A stretch of DNA of 64,000 nucleotides from Cynocephalus volans (taxonomy: Eukaryota; Chordata; Mammalia; Dermoptera; Cynocephalidae), in NCBI RefSeq assembly GCF_027409185.1, contig NC_084462.1, positions 182,332,071-182,396,070 on the forward strand, read 5' to 3'. The notes below the pieces were generated by a model. It was not told where the DNA came from. It saw nothing but the letters and a program-made list of their open reading frames with translations, and did not search any database. Each line of letters opens with the position of its first letter. Position 1 is the stretch's first letter. Shown piece after piece: positions 1 to 13,599 of this stretch. The translations under genes were made by a program, and so were the position numbers.

Positions 1-719
1 CAGCAGACTACAAATGTCAACGCAATTTTGCACAGTGGTGAAAAAAACCAATGGACAAGTGGTATCTAATTTATCAAAGCGAAAACCAAAACTTAATTGT
101 GTGTGTACAGGAGTAGGAGGCACCAGCATCTCTGAAGGCCTAAACGGTAATGGGCAGAAAACAGGACAGGACTGGTTTCAAGTCTGCAGGAGAAGCAGTT
201 ACAACCCAGATCTCCCCCCTTCAAACCCACCCCATGAGCTTTCCTACACCTCACCCCACCTTCCCAGAAAGCTATAGCTACTCCCCACCCCTACCGCCAG
301 GCAGGAGATGGGTAAACTGACAGGCCCAAGAGAAAGAATTAGGTTACCAACTTCTGGTAGCGGCCCTCAAACTGACAGGGTCTGTGCTCCCTTTCCTGAT
401 GGTAAGACTCAACACTGAAAGGTTGTGCGTGTACACAGGTGGCTTCCAGTCAGCCCACTCATAATTATGGAAAGGCAGTCAATAATCACCAAACATTCAG
501 AGAAAAGCCTCTAACAAAGACCAAAGTAGGAGACAGCTGAAAAAGAACTCAGGCAAAAAACAGACAACACAGGAAACAAAATAAAATGTCTATAGAACAT
601 AAACATATGTGCATAAATCAATAAAAGTTAATTTACAAAAGAATGTTTAAAAAATGTTCTGCCTTCATAAAACAAAAAGAGGATATTATAAAAGGAATAC
701 TGAGAATATAAACAAGAAC

Positions 720-1400
720 ACTTAGAATGAGAGATATGATGGCAGAAACAAAAATTCAATGTATTGGAAGATAAAATTGAGGACTTCTCCCCCAAAAAAA
801 TCATAACAAAAAGATAAAGGAATGAAAAAAAGTAAGAGAAAAGAAAACTGACAGAACTGTAGGAGGCCCAACATCTGAATAACAGGAGTTAAAGAAGGAC
901 AGAACGGATAAGTCTGGGAAGAGGTTATCAAGAATACAAAAAAATGGATCAGAGCTGAAGGACCCAAGACCCCCAAAGAAAAAGATCCACCAAGGAACAC
1001 TGTGAATAAACAGAACATCCTGAAAGCTTCCAGACATAAAGCAAGTCACACACAAAGGCTTGGGAATCACCACAGTCTCAGACTTCTCATTAAAAGTAAT
1101 GGAAGGTGGACAGCAACAGAATAATGCTCTTAAACTTCTGAGGAAAAATGATTTCTAACCTAGAATTCCGTACTCAGAAAAAGTGTCATTCAAATGCAAG
1201 GGAAGAAAAGGCATTTTCAGAGACCAGGTCTCAAAGAATATCTCTCTGATGAACTCTTTCTCAGGAAGCTACTAGAAGAAACACTCCACCCAAAGGAAAA
1301 ACACATGGAATCCAGAAAGGGAAATTCAACAGAGGAGAAAGACAAAAAGAATTCTCATAAGAAATGAAAAGGATGACTGCTCAGTAGCAGGCTACAGCAT
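720..1400 (+). repeat. Old L1/HAL1-like ORF1-region fragment
   Basis: The stretch is A-rich on the plus strand and has the wording of an L1 or HAL1 first-ORF 3' part. This includes 'cctagaattccgtactcag', 'aaggcattttcagagacc' and 'aggaagctactagaagaa', all common in decayed mammalian L1/HAL1 copies. No reading frame survives. The edges are approximate, and the exact subfamily needs a repeat-library comparison. Confidence 0.6.
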
Positions 1401-2171
1401 AGCGTAGACTAAAACAGAAAAATGGAAGGTTCTGGAAGAGATGAAAAGAGATGGATTACTTCAGGTGTTTAACTGTATTGAGGAGTTCTATTTGAAAAGA
1501 GCTGGGACTAAATTCATGACTTCACACTGAAAACCAAGCTAAAGGAAAGAAAAGATAATTCAATAATACAAAAGTCTTACTAAAGTCCAGGAATTAATTG
1601 TATCCTATGTGGCTTAACTGTGAAGATATTTACCTAACTATAAGAATGAAAACACTAAAAATCAGTTTAAACAAAATTATACAACCACATATGGAAAAAG
1701 AGAGAGAGAGGAAGGGTGTATGTGTTTCGAGTAGTGGAGAGAGAAGGGATATAGAAGAGTTCTAAAGCCTTCTCTTCCACAGTAGAATGCTAACAGATAA
1801 TGCCTAAAGTAGAAAAATCAGAAATTAGCAGTACAAGCAGGCTATATAGAAACACAGAATTTGAGGCAGGAATTGCTAAACAAATAAGCACCAATATCCA
1901 AGATTCTTCCCTAGTAATGTAATACCTCCATCCTGCTGCCTGGAATGCGGATGGGATGGACATCATATCACATGTTGGACTGAAGGGTAGGGAAGGGCCC
2001 AGGTCCCTGAAGAATTCTTGGAACAAGGTTGTCCTACTAGTCCCAGACTACTAACATCTCAATTTTACATGAGACAAATCAACCTAGATTTTAAGTCACT
2101 GTTACTTGGTTCTCCATTACTGCAGCTGAATGTGATCCTAACTAAAACAACTGTAAGTAGAAAAAGAAGAG

Positions 2172-2270
2172 GGACTAACTAGTTAGCTCACTCGGTAGAG
2201 CATGGTGCCGATAACAAGGTTAAGGTTGGTTCCTCATACTAGCCAGCCGCCCCCCTCACCCCCGAAAAAA
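2172..2270 (+). repeat. CYN-type tRNA-Ile-derived SINE, monomer
   Basis: One diverged tRNA-like unit with an A-box 'gttagctcactcggtagag' and a degraded B-box 'ggttggttcctc'. It ends in 'gccagccgcc' and a short A-run. The unit resembles tRNA-Ile but lacks a foldable acceptor stem, so it is a retroposon and not a tRNA gene. A further tail fragment, 'accggccagctgc' plus A-run, sits near 2440-2460. Confidence 0.7.
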
Positions 2271-2581
2271 GAGTAATTAGAAACAGGAGTTAAAAGTGTG
2301 TGCCCTTGGGAAGGTAGAGCCCAGAGTGGGCAACACAGCAGAGAGATTGGTGTTTTGCATTACAACTCTGTAGTACTACTTGGCTTCTGAAACTAAGTAA
2401 ATTAGTTTTTGTATTATGTTAATAAAGGTGAAATTTTACCGGCCAGCTGCAAAAAAAAAGTCAAGCAAACAAACAAAAAGGTGTAATTTATTTAAAGAAC
2501 CCCCCCGCCAACAGGGTACAGTCACGAGTGCTGTTAACCTTAACTTCTAAAGACTAGATGTGTCTTTTTAGGTCAATTTTA

Positions 2582-2772
2582 TTTATTTATATTTTTTAGT
2601 TTTTATTTGTTTAAAAGACGACCGGTAAGGGGATCTTAACGCTTGGCTTGGTGTTGTCAGCACCACGCTTAGCCAGTGAGCTAACCAGCCATCCCTCTAT
2701 AGGATCCGAACCCATGGCCTTGGTGTTATCAGCACCACACTCTCCAGAGTGAGCCATGGGCCGGCCCCTTTC
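2582..2772 (-). repeat. CYN-type SINE, dimer, with target-site duplication
   Basis: Read on the minus strand this is two tRNA-Ile-like units. The first starts 'ggccggcccatggctcactc' and the second 'ggctggttagctcactggc'. They are followed by a 3' tail rich in A. A perfect 12 bp target-site duplication, AGGTCAATTTTA, flanks it at 2570-2581 and 2773-2784, which fixes the insertion limits and shows L1-driven retroposition. Confidence 0.88.
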
Positions 2773-5700
2773 AGGTCAATTTTACATTCTCACATTGGAC
2801 TGTGGATTTCAGACCTGCTCTTTTAAAAAAGCAACAGAGTATGAAGCCACTATATTCATAGAAGTTTCTGAAAGGGGAAGTGATGGAATGAAAAAGAGTG
2901 GGTAGGACTGATTTGGCAGAGGTATTTAAAACTTCAAGTGGAAAGGCATTCATGTAGGTCTGAGGGCTTAAGAGCTTCAGCTAGGCTACTGATAATGAGA
3001 ATGGAAATTGCAGACCAAAATAAAATTGAGATATTTCAAAACAAGCACCCACAAGAAAGCCTGATGCTAACTGTGGTCCAGTGAGAAGAGAAACCTGGCT
3101 GGGGGGTTTTGCTCAGAAATGATTAGGGGAAAGGGATGGGGGGCAGATCATATGCCCTCTCAAAATTCCTAATAGTTTTCCAACCCATGACTCTGATTTT
3201 GGAGGTCAGAGAAATCATCATCTCAGTAGTGTTCGGAATCACCTTAGAAGAATACGTTCTACATGTTCTCCAAAGAAGCAGAATCCAAGGACAGAATTTG
3301 AACAAAACTATATGATTCAATTCAAATTTCTCTTTGAATTTTTAATTCTTTCCTAAGAATAACAAATATGCAAAGTTCCCTATTACATAATCAACACATT
3401 TTGCAAACCTTTAATCTGAAAACAATTTTGCCACAATTACCTACCAACCAATAAAACTGACCAAAAACCGAATCCCTAATACAGATTGTTTAAAATTAAA
3501 CTGTGAAGTATGACCTTCACTTATACTAACTAGTATCTATTTTATTTGCCAAAGGAAAAAAGAAAAAAGTTTTCTGGTAGATCTTAAATTCAAATAAAGC
3601 CTTCAAAAGACTACCATACATAGTTCACACTGTGAAAACGTGTGATTTTTAGATTGAAGGAAAGTGTATTTTCCTCTCATCCATTTATATTAGTAAGAGA
3701 GTATTTGTGTAAGCTTCTCATACAAATTTAGGGTAACCTCAATATCCTGTCATTCCATAACATTCTAAGAATCTAAGAATAAAACTTAAACGCGGAAAAG
3801 GACTAAAAGATGTTAAGTCATAGGGGTTGGGACAATGAGATTACATGGTTACATTGTTTTTGGTCTTTTCCAACAAGATCCTTTTACTTTTTTAATTTCA
3901 AAAAATACTTTTTGCCTTTTTACCAGGAAAAGCATTCAATAGTTTCGCCATATTTAATATAGTTTGGAATTAACAGTCCTGTTTGCTCACCTGTTTATCC
4001 AGCATCAATGATGTCAGCACAAACAGGAGATGTCTAAGGGCATTTGGCTCATTGACAAGAGCCAGGGTGGAGGCAGGACGCAAGGAGAGGAGCTACCTGT
4101 CAACTCTGCAGTATTCTGAGTTCTTTAATTTATACGCATTTGAGCATTTTGCTTGAAGAGCAATACACTGCACACTGTAAGCTTTTCCAGGTAGCTCTCA
4201 CATAGTGGTATCCCAAAGTGAGAATAATTTCTTCAACTCCAATTTTATTTATTTAAAATCTAGATTTAACATAGATATTGCTGTCCTCATTAAAACTCAG
4301 CTGTCCATGGAAGAAATTTTAGGAGAGGAAAAGTAAGTCTGGCTTGTTAATGTTTAATGGTTTCAACTGTCCTATCTCATGCCATGTAGTAAATATCAAT
4401 ACACATTTCAAATAGCTATTTATAAAATCTAAATGATGTTAACCTAATTTTTGTCATGCAATCCCACTATTTCTCTACAAGTTAGATCTTATCCAAAAGA
4501 CCTGTCTCTTAAATCTGTTACTTAAAGAAAGTGTTCCCATGTTACATGAATATTCTACCCAGAGAAACCATTAAGGTTAAAATGTATTTTGAGATATTTA
4601 GCTCTGTCAATTAAGCCTTATTTATTAAACATGGTAGCATCACCCCATTCACACCTAGAGACAGACATCTCCACATCAACAGCTATAGCATTCACATCCC
4701 TGAAGGAGAACTCCGAGAAAGCACAGTCACATTCATGATAAGAAAAACCCCCAAACAAGGAAACTAACCAGAAGGCTAGAAAGATTAATTTTGTTCAGTA
4801 AGAGAAAGATGCCTTGGACTGGGAACCGGGAAATCTACACTCCAGTCCACTTCCAGGATGAATGTCTACACCAGCAGCAAGCTTAGGCTGCCCTCCTGGT
4901 CTACAGATCACACAGGAGCCAAAGCAGAGGACCACTGTAGTCTGTCCAATGCCAACAGGCTGGGATTTCAAACATCAGCTCAGTCCAAGTCTACCAACAG
5001 CTGTTATACATAAGATGTGAATAAAATATTCAACACATGAAAAAGCATTTTTATTCGTATAACAAAAATGAAAGACAACAAATTCACCTCAGTTGGTTGT
5101 CCATATTTGTTGCTATTTACTTGTGGAAATTTTAAAGTGTTTCATCTGCTCTGCTTCAAATGGTATCAAATTAACATTTTAAAAAATAGCTTAAAGATAT
5201 ACACATGCAAAGTAGGATATTTCCAACTTTTAATTAAGGTTTCCATAGAGGAAACCAATCAAACTATAAACATAACCAAAGGACAATTAAAGACAAGACC
5301 CTAAAATGAAAGCTGACATGACTCTTGTCCCATGCAACCACTGTGGCAATAAGAAAATAAAAACCAGAAATAATCTTCTTTTAAAACTTAAAAACTTTAT
5401 TACCTATACTTCCCAAATTTCCTCAAAGATTTCCCAATAAGTCTCAAAATCTGGGCTGAATCAGCTGCTCTTTCTTAAGTTTCAAGAATTCTATATAATT
5501 CTATCTAATTGTCATTAGATACCAGCAAGATTTGGAAAATGAGGAGAGGATGGCTTTCTGCATGACAGGAATCAATATACCAGAGGCTTCAAACATCATG
5601 GAGTGGTGAATCCAAAACCTCAACAATTCACAAACTTATAGCCTATATATGTTTCCTGAGCAGTTTTCCTTAGAGGTAATTCCACTTGGAAGTTAGGGTA

Positions 5701-7490
5701 CCTAATAAATACTCTATTAACAGTTTTATCTGAAAGATCATTCTTTGCTTTTCAATCAAAATAACTAGACACTTCCAAGCAACACTAAATAATGACTGCA
5801 GGTACATCTTACCTAGTAACATATCACTTTAGAGTTACAAGGTACATATGTTAACACACGAGATTAAACAATCCTTCTAAACTATGTTACTATTTCATTA
5901 AAATGCCACCTGAAATTTAAACCCATTCTTCTCTATAAAGTTTACACTTTTGTGCAAACTGAGTCCCTAAGAGAATAATGTAATTTATTTGTAATCACAA
6001 TTTCCAAAGAACGAAACCACAATTTTAAGAATATGTCTGTATTATGGCACACAAGTTTCTGTTTAGATTTGGAAAGTTCAGATCTCATAAAATATGACCT
6101 CTGCACATGCTGAGAAGATCTTCCCCCAGTGAAACCCACCAGTAATGCCTGTGCACAAGGCCCACTGGGTGCTCAGCCTTCAGGCTCATCCCCACCAAGG
6201 TACTACTCAGTTCCCAGGCCTGAGGCCAGCAGGACTACACCTTACCAGTAAACCAATCTTCCTCTGCTTCCTCCTGTCACACTTACTCACATAATGTGCA
6301 CCAAGGTGAACCTGACCGTGGAACAGTCTAGATTTCAAGATCAAGTGCTCAGAAAGGAATGGCAAATACAATATTCAGAAGGCTCAGATTGTAATATGCA
6401 CCAGAGACCTCGCTTCCAAGGCAACTGTGAAGTCACTTAATTATTCAGTTGGACATCATGTCACTGATAAAGGACCCCAGAAAGCGAATGCATTTACTGA
6501 TACTCTGTGTAACCAAAAATGGTGGTCCCCACTGAAATAAGGCATCAAAGGTCACAGGCTGTCCTGGGGCTCAGGGCCTCGTCTCACAAGATGTGTTTAA
6601 CATTTTACTAAAGAGCAAAACAGAAGCCCTCTAAACAATATTGCAACTTAAGTTTTAACTTGTAAACAAAATTCCAAATTCCAGTTACCATTTTCGCAGA
6701 GTAGGAGACCTCACTGCAGAACACATTAAATTGTTTCCTTAGCCACAAAGATTAGAAATTACTCGTTTAAACTGCACAATCCTAGCCCAATGATGCAAAT
6801 AACCTAAGGATAAGATTCTCATAGGCTTGGCAAGAATGTACGCATTGCATCCTCCTGCTCGGTCCTTTCAGGTGAGAGTCTGAGGGTCTTGACAGGATGC
6901 CCATGTCAGGGAGAGATGAAATAAAAGGGTTCCACTTTAAACTTTTACCTGTCTTCAGGCTTACCATTAAATGGCTTAATCAAATTTTTGTCCTAATAAA
7001 GCATGATAGGTCAGTCGATTAATGATTACAGCATGAGAGATTCCTGAATGGACTAGAGAAGGCATGGAAAGATTAGATGAAGACAGTTTTTAAGTGACAA
7101 TTCCAGCGGTCCCCCAAATATCACAAGGGTCTGGCACAATTACAATGAAAACAAATCAATTTGCTCTTTCATGGAGTATTTAAAATAAAGCTTTTAACTT
7201 TAAAATTCCCTTGGAACACCAGTAAAGGGCGTGTTCAGGCCAGAACACCAACGGGATGTAGACAGGCTGTCACCTGGGAGGGCCGTCAGAGCTGGGCTCC
7301 CAGGAGATGCACATGGTGGGTCCACGGGACGGTGGGCGCGGCAGATGCAAAAAGCCCACGCGGCTGCCCTCAACCCCAGCAGAGGGAACCCAGCGCTGAC
7401 TCCGGACCCCAAAGGCGGGGGGCGGGGGTGGGGGCGGATATCCCAGGGCGTGCTGCAGGAAATGATATCCAGACTCCAAGGGTGGATCTA

Positions 7491-8084
<594 letters not shown>

Positions 8085-8566
8085 CTAGGCCGACATCTTG
8101 GGCTCCGTCCCGGCGGCGCAGAGTCTGGGGCGCCGGGCCCCGCGGGTCCATGGGCCGGTCTCCTCCCCTCGGCGCCGCCGCCTTCCCTGCCCGGCGCGGC
8201 CCGCCCCCGCCGCCCCTCAGCCCCGCCCGCGGCCGCACCCTCCCCGCGGGCCCGTCGCCCGCCGCCGACCTGGAGGGCGCGAGCCGAGCGCTGCGCAAGC
8301 CCGGCCGGCGCCCGAGCCCCGACCCGGCGGCCCAGCCCCGCGGCCCGCGGCCAACCAGGGCGCTGCCAGCGCGGGTACAGCCAACCACGGCGGGGCCGGC
8401 CGCCGCCGCGCTGACCTCAGCGCACGGCCCCGCCCCCGCACTCCCGGCCCGGCTCCCGGCGGGATGGGGCCTCGCCGCTTGCCGTAGGAGGCCGGGAGGC
8501 CGGGAAGGCAGGGCCGGGCTGGCTGGGGCGGGACGATCCCCGAGTGCGCCGCTGAGATTGCGGGAG

Positions 8567-8576
8567 GCGCATGCGC
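8567..8576. promoter_or_regulatory. NRF1-type palindromic site in the CDC42BPB promoter
   Basis: GCGCATGCGC is a complete match to the NRF1 recognition palindrome. It is typical of TATA-less CpG-island promoters and lies about 630 bp upstream of the CDC42BPB start codon. Binding itself is inferred. Confidence 0.55.
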
Positions 8577-8830
8577 AGAGGGCGCCGCGGCGGTCTTCGC
8601 CTGCGGCCCCGTGGCCTCGCGCCCGCGCGTGCGCACGTCCGGGTGCCGAAGGGGTTCGGGGTCACGGCGCGGCTGGGTCGCAGTCCCACGCCGACGAGCC
8701 CGTCGCCCGCGGTCTGTGTGTACCCTCGCCTGCCAGCGGGGCCTCGGGACCGGCCTGGCCGAGGTGGGCGTCGAGGGCCTCCCGTCCTGCGCAGCTCTGA
8801 TGGCCCGGACGAGGTGACGGGTGCTGCTTT

Positions 8831-9620
8831 AAAGTCAGGGCTTGTCCGGGCTCGAAGCGGCCTTAGCAGACTCGGACTCTAGCTCTGACTTCACGGCCGG
8901 GAGACTGAGTCCCAGACGGGGCGGGGGACCTGTCAGGGTCACACCCTGACCCCGGTCGTGGCGATGCTGCGGGAGAGGCGGCGACCCAGCGGGCTACCAG
9001 AGCCCTGTGAATTGGCGATGCCGTCTGCAGTGGCCATTTCAGATCTCACTGTCCGGCTGCCCCTCCCCTCAGACGGATGTCATAGGGAGACGATTTGGTA
9101 GGAAGCGGGCCAGGTACTTGTCTCCACGCTGGGTTTGCCTAGGGAGTCACTGCTGTTGCCAAATTGTTGGTTTATTGGGTGGCTGGGGCAAGGAGGTTGA
9201 GGGACAATACCCCCAACCCCAAACAAACCCTTAGAGTCAGTAGAGGAGGGGGTCCTGGAGCTTGTAGGGAGGTCACCAAGGCCATGGGGGTGGGTGAGAG
9301 CTACTGGGGAGCGAGGGTGCAGGGCCGTAGGAACCCTAAGCTGGGAAAGGGGGTGCTTCAGTAAGAGCAGGGGCATCAAGGGGGCAGATAGAGAAATGAA
9401 AGCCGGAAGCTAACGGAGCCTGTGGCAAACTAATCTATGGAGCTAGAGGTCAGAAGAGTGGCTACCTCTGTGGAGGAGGTATTGACTGGAAAAGGATCCG
9501 AGAGAACCTTCTGGGCTGCTGGAAACGTTCTATAACTTGATTTGGGTGGTGGTTACACAGGCGTACCTATAAGTAAACATTCTCCAAACTGTGCATCTAA
9601 GATTAGTGTCTGTCACTGTA
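8831..9620. other. Intergenic, no recognised feature
   Basis: This is moderately GC-rich sequence directly upstream of the CDC42BPB island. I see no gene-like frame, no clear repeat family and no strong motif cluster. Confidence 0.5.
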
Positions 9621-9622
9621 TA

Positions 9623-9807
9623 TGCGAAGGGTCTTCAAAAAGTTCATGAAAAGATTTGTATTTTTTATTTATTTATTTTTTTATTTGGCAGCTGGCTTGT
9701 GCAAGGACCTTGGTGTTATCAGCACCACCTTCTAACCAACTGAACTAACCGGCCAGTCCTATTATCTTTTAATTCTATTTTTCCATGATCTTTTTGAAGT
9801 ACCCTCA
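9623..9807. mobile_element. Mariner/Tc1-like MITE interrupted by a CYN SINE monomer
   Basis: The ends form inverted repeats, 'gggtcttcaaaaagttcatg' on the left against 'ggtacttcaaaaagatcatg' read from the right. TA sits on both sides, at 9621-9622 and 9808-9809, as expected for mariner-type insertion. The middle holds a minus-strand CYN monomer at about 9684-9757, with a T-rich tail, 'accttggtgttatcagcacc' and 'actaaccggcca'. Without the SINE the element would be a short palindromic MITE with no transposase. A second copy is at 33134-33484. Confidence 0.72.
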
Positions 9808-10072
9808 TATGTGCCTTCATTTTGTAAATATATATGTCACAGCTAAAACAGTCTGGTGTTAGAGATCAGAGTAATAGGTTACCTTAATAGAGTTTAAATT
9901 GGAAGGGGCATGGGAGTCCTCTGGGGGCTAGAAATGTTCTGTATCTTCATCAGACCCATCTTGTTCCATGGCTCTATACATATATAAAAATTCATCAAAC
10001 TGTATTCAAAATATTTGTGCCCATTACTGTATGTGTATAATATCTTAATAAAAAAGTTAAAAAGGGAAAATG

Positions 10073-10590
10073 CTGAGCAGATCACTTGGCTCAAACCTAA
10101 AGGTTTCCCACTGGCTTTAGGATAAAGATCAAATTCTTTACCTTGGCCTTTAAGTAGGGTGACCAGATGTCTGAATTTGTCTGTGACAGTCTCCATTTTT
10201 CATCTTTGTCCCAATGTAACTATTAACAGTGTCCATCTGGACAGTGTTCCTGTCTGGATAGTATGTCTTCCCATCTCCTGACCAGCAGGCTCTGCCTGGC
10301 CCTGCTCAGTCCTCCAGCCCTGTTCTTACCCTCCTTTCTTCAGTTTCTGACTCCAGCCTTCCTTGTCTCCTTGCTGTGCCTCAACTGTTCCTGCTCCTCT
10401 CTGCCTCAGGGCCTTTGCACTTGCCATCCCTGCCACCTGATGCCCCTCCCTCACTGCCTCTACTTTGTCTACTCAACCGAAATCTCTATTTCCATATTGC
10501 CCCTTCAGGGCAACCTTGCTAAACTCCCTGGGCTAGATCAGACCTCAGGTCACCCTGTAGGTTTCCTTCTCAGCACTTGACACAATGGGT
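10073..10590 (+). repeat. LINE-2 3' end, interrupted
   Basis: The text reads like an L2 3' end: 'tttcccactggctttaggat' near the left, then 'cagggcctttgcacttgcc' and 'cagcacttgacaca' near the right. At about 10154-10262 it is broken by unrelated sequence beginning 'tagggtgaccagatgtc', which resembles a short DNA transposon. The copy is ancient and non-coding. Confidence 0.65.
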
Positions 10591-10639
10591 ACATTTCGGT
10601 CTTGCCTACTAGCCTGGTCTTGCCTACTTGCCTACTAGA

Positions 10640-10805
10640 AACCTTTCCGTACTTCAGTTTCCTCTGGGGCAAAATGAGAATAATTTCGGTGAGTTGTGGA
10701 GCGGATTAAATGAGTTAACACTCACGGAGCATTAGAACAGTGCTTGGCTCGTAGGAAGTGCTCACACATTGGTAACTGCTATCATGAACTAGAATTGTTA
10801 TTTCA
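10640..10805 (+). repeat. MIR SINE
   Basis: Diverged MIR with the core and 3' wording 'tcagtttcctctggggcaaa', 'attaaatgagttaaca' and 'acagtgcttggc'. Its length and divergence are typical of mammal-wide MIR copies. From its end to about 11280 I see nothing recognisable. Confidence 0.7.
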
Positions 10806-11286
10806 GAAACCAGGGACTCTGTGACCAGCTGATGGATGAAACAGCCTTGGGTCCTAGCTCTTGGCACTCAGACCAGGGAAGCCCAGCCATATGTGTCCTC
10901 AGGCACCCAGGAGGTTCCACTGTATCCTTACAGTAAACTCCTACTTGAGCTGGCTTCAGTGGATTTCTGATCTTTGCAACACACTAACCCCAGACTAAGC
11001 CTAGCCTTATCCCCAGAACACCAAAATGTACACTACATATGGTTATCTCATGTCACAAACAATGATTTGGCTCAGAAATTAGAAAGTCTGGATCTACAGC
11101 GTTAAACCTCTGAACTTGCTTTATCTTTAAGTCTTCACCCTTGTACCCAGCTTGGGCCCTCTGGGCCTGAGATGAACAATGGGAAAAGGGAACTGTGCTT
11201 GGTGGCTTCTCTGTTTCTTCCCAAGCCTCTCAGCTACCTCAACCTGCTTCCTACCACCTGGGAGGGAGAATTTCTTGTCTTTTCCT

Positions 11287-11510
11287 TTAGAACAGGGGTA
11301 AGTAAACTTTTTCTGTAAAAGGACAGATAGTAAATATTTTAGATTTTACAAGCCCTACAGCCTCCCCTCAACCACTTTAGCATAAAAATAGTCATAGATT
11401 ATATGTAAACAAACAAGCATGGTTGTGTGCCAGTAAAACTATATTTAAGAAACAAGTGGCAGGCTGGATTTGGCCTGCAGGAGGACATAGTTGGCTGACC
11501 CTGGCTTTAC
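11287..11510 (-). mobile_element. MER5A-like hAT DNA transposon
   Basis: The plus strand begins 'aggggtaagtaaactttttc' and ends 'gctgaccctgg', with 'gatagtaaatattttagatt' and 'ggatttggcctgcagg' inside. This is the layout of a non-autonomous MER5-type hAT element. It is diverged and lacks coding capacity. Confidence 0.72.
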
Positions 11511-12872
11511 AGCACAAGCTGTGATGGTGGGATTTCAGATCAATAGCTACAGCCCCTGTTAGAGAAAGGAAGAAAAATAGAAAAAGAGATCTGGTTAAAT
11601 GAAACAATAAAATTTCCTTTTTTCTTTAAACCAATGTGAGAAAGGGTCTTGCCATTTGCACCTGAAAGTGCCATTTCTAATATTAAGAACAAATGGAGAT
11701 AATCTAAAAGAAAAGTGGTTAAATAATAGGCACACAGAAATATACAAAAGAAACACAAAAGATCATGAGAATATACTCTATCTGACTGGTGTTAAAATGC
11801 AAATTAGCTTCTGCTTGCTGGCAGTGATGGGGACCAGATTTACCCTTCTACCCAGAATGATGAAAAAAGAAAAAAGAAAGAAAATAGACAAAATACATGA
11901 AACAACAATTTTCATGACACTGGAAATCAGGCATTAAAGGACAGTGATCCCTATTCCTGAGACATTGTGAACAAAAGAGGTGAGCCCTGTGACTGCCACA
12001 GCAAGGAAGGGGAAACTGAAGCGGAGCCCAGGGGACTCCTTGAGGTGAGGAAACAGAGCAGAGAGTCTGCCGAGACCAAGGCAACTTGAACTCTCCAGAC
12101 AGAGTATCATAAAGAAGTGAGCTACACAGAAGACTCTGTGTAGGAGATCTGCAGAGAGTCTCCTCAAGCATCCGACAGCATACTGAGCAGAGCTCATATG
12201 GGAAGAAACTACCCAAGGCTGGAGAAAGAACCATCCAAAAGGATTAGAGGAAATAGTGCCTAGTGCTCACACAGATTGAGAATAGTGCTGTTTGCACCAG
12301 CAAACTCATAATTCACAGGCATTGGGTAGAATTCTCAAGAAGGTTGTGCCTTAGTAGTGGGATTACTACAACCAGGAATCCATTTACTTGCCTTTCCCCC
12401 AGACCTCCAAGAAAAAGCCCTAGACTGACCACTGTTCCAGATCTGCCTAACAAATCATAAAAACAAAACACAAAAGTATCAAACTGTTTCCAAGTAATTT
12501 AACTGCATCCCAGAATAAAGCTAAAGATAATTTATAGGAAAACAAAATATCCAGCACTCAAAAAGATAAAATCACAGTGTGTGACATCCAATCAAAGATT
12601 ACCAAACATTCAAACAGACAAGAAAACACACCCGTATTGAGGAGAATAATCAATTAATCAAAACCAACCCATAACTTACAAAGATGTTTGAATTCATAGA
12701 GGACATTAAAACAGTTATAACATATATCCATATGTTCAAAAAGTTAATAGAATCACGAAAATCATTTTAAAACTGTGATAGTACTTCTAGAGATGAAAAC
12801 TACAATTTTTGAGATGAAAAATATACCATACGGTATTAATAGCATATTAGATGTTATTTAAGAAGAGTAGTG

Positions 12873-13027
12873 GGGCCGACCCTGTGGCGCACTCAGGAGA
12901 GTGCGGCGTTGGGAGTGCAGCAGCGCTCCCGCCGCGGGTTTGGATCCTATATAGGGATGGCCAGTGCACTCACTGGCTGAGCGCGGTGCGGCCGGTCACA
13001 AAAAAAGACAAAAAAAAAAAAAAAAAA
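12873..13027 (+). repeat. CYN-type SINE with a GC-rich first unit and poly(A) tail
   Basis: The first unit starts 'gggccgaccctgtggcgcac' and has the B-box 'gggtttggatcc'. The second, shortened unit starts 'gatggccagtgcactcactg'. It ends in a long A-run. A 10 bp target-site duplication, AAGAGTAGTG, flanks it at 12863-12872 and 13028-13037. The element is little diverged, so it is probably a young insertion. The first unit differs from the common CYN unit of this window (gcgctcccgccgcgg in place of gataacaccaaggccacgg), so this is a separate subfamily. Confidence 0.85.
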
Positions 13028-13358
13028 AAGAGTAGTGAATTTAAAGGCATAGCAATAGAATTTATCCAAAATAAAAATGAGAAAAAAGAATCCAAAAAAA
13101 TGAACAGAGCATCAGTGAACTGTGGGACAATTTCAAGCAGCCCAATATATGAATAATTAGGGTCCCGAAGAAGAAAAGCAAGAAAGAGGAGGGACAGAAA
13201 ACATTTGAAGGAATAATGACAAAAAATTTCTAAATTCAATGACAACTATAAAGCCCCAAATTCAAGAAGTTCAATGAACTCCAAGAACAGAAAACATGAA
13301 GGAAAAAACTACACCACGGCATATCATAACCAAATTCCTCAAAACCAATGATAAAGAA

Positions 13359-13385
13359 ACACACACGCGTGCGCGTGCGCACACA
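13359..13385. repeat. Alternating purine-pyrimidine tract (CA/CG)
   Basis: This is 27 bp of unbroken alternating purine and pyrimidine, an (AC)n run with a GCGTGCGC core. It is a sequence type that can adopt Z-DNA. It lies inside the L1/HAL1-like block. Confidence 0.7.
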
Positions 13386-13599
13386 GCCAGAGAAATAAGA
13401 CACGCTACATACAGAGGGACAAAGACAAGGATGACACCAAATTTCTCACTGGAAACAATGAAAGTGAGAAGACATTAGAGCAGCATCTTTAAAGTACCAA
13501 AAGAAAAATAAATTGCCAACCTAGAAGTTTTTAACCTGCAAAAATATCTTTCTAAAATGAAAATGGGAATAAAGACATTTTCAGACAGATAAAAGCCCA

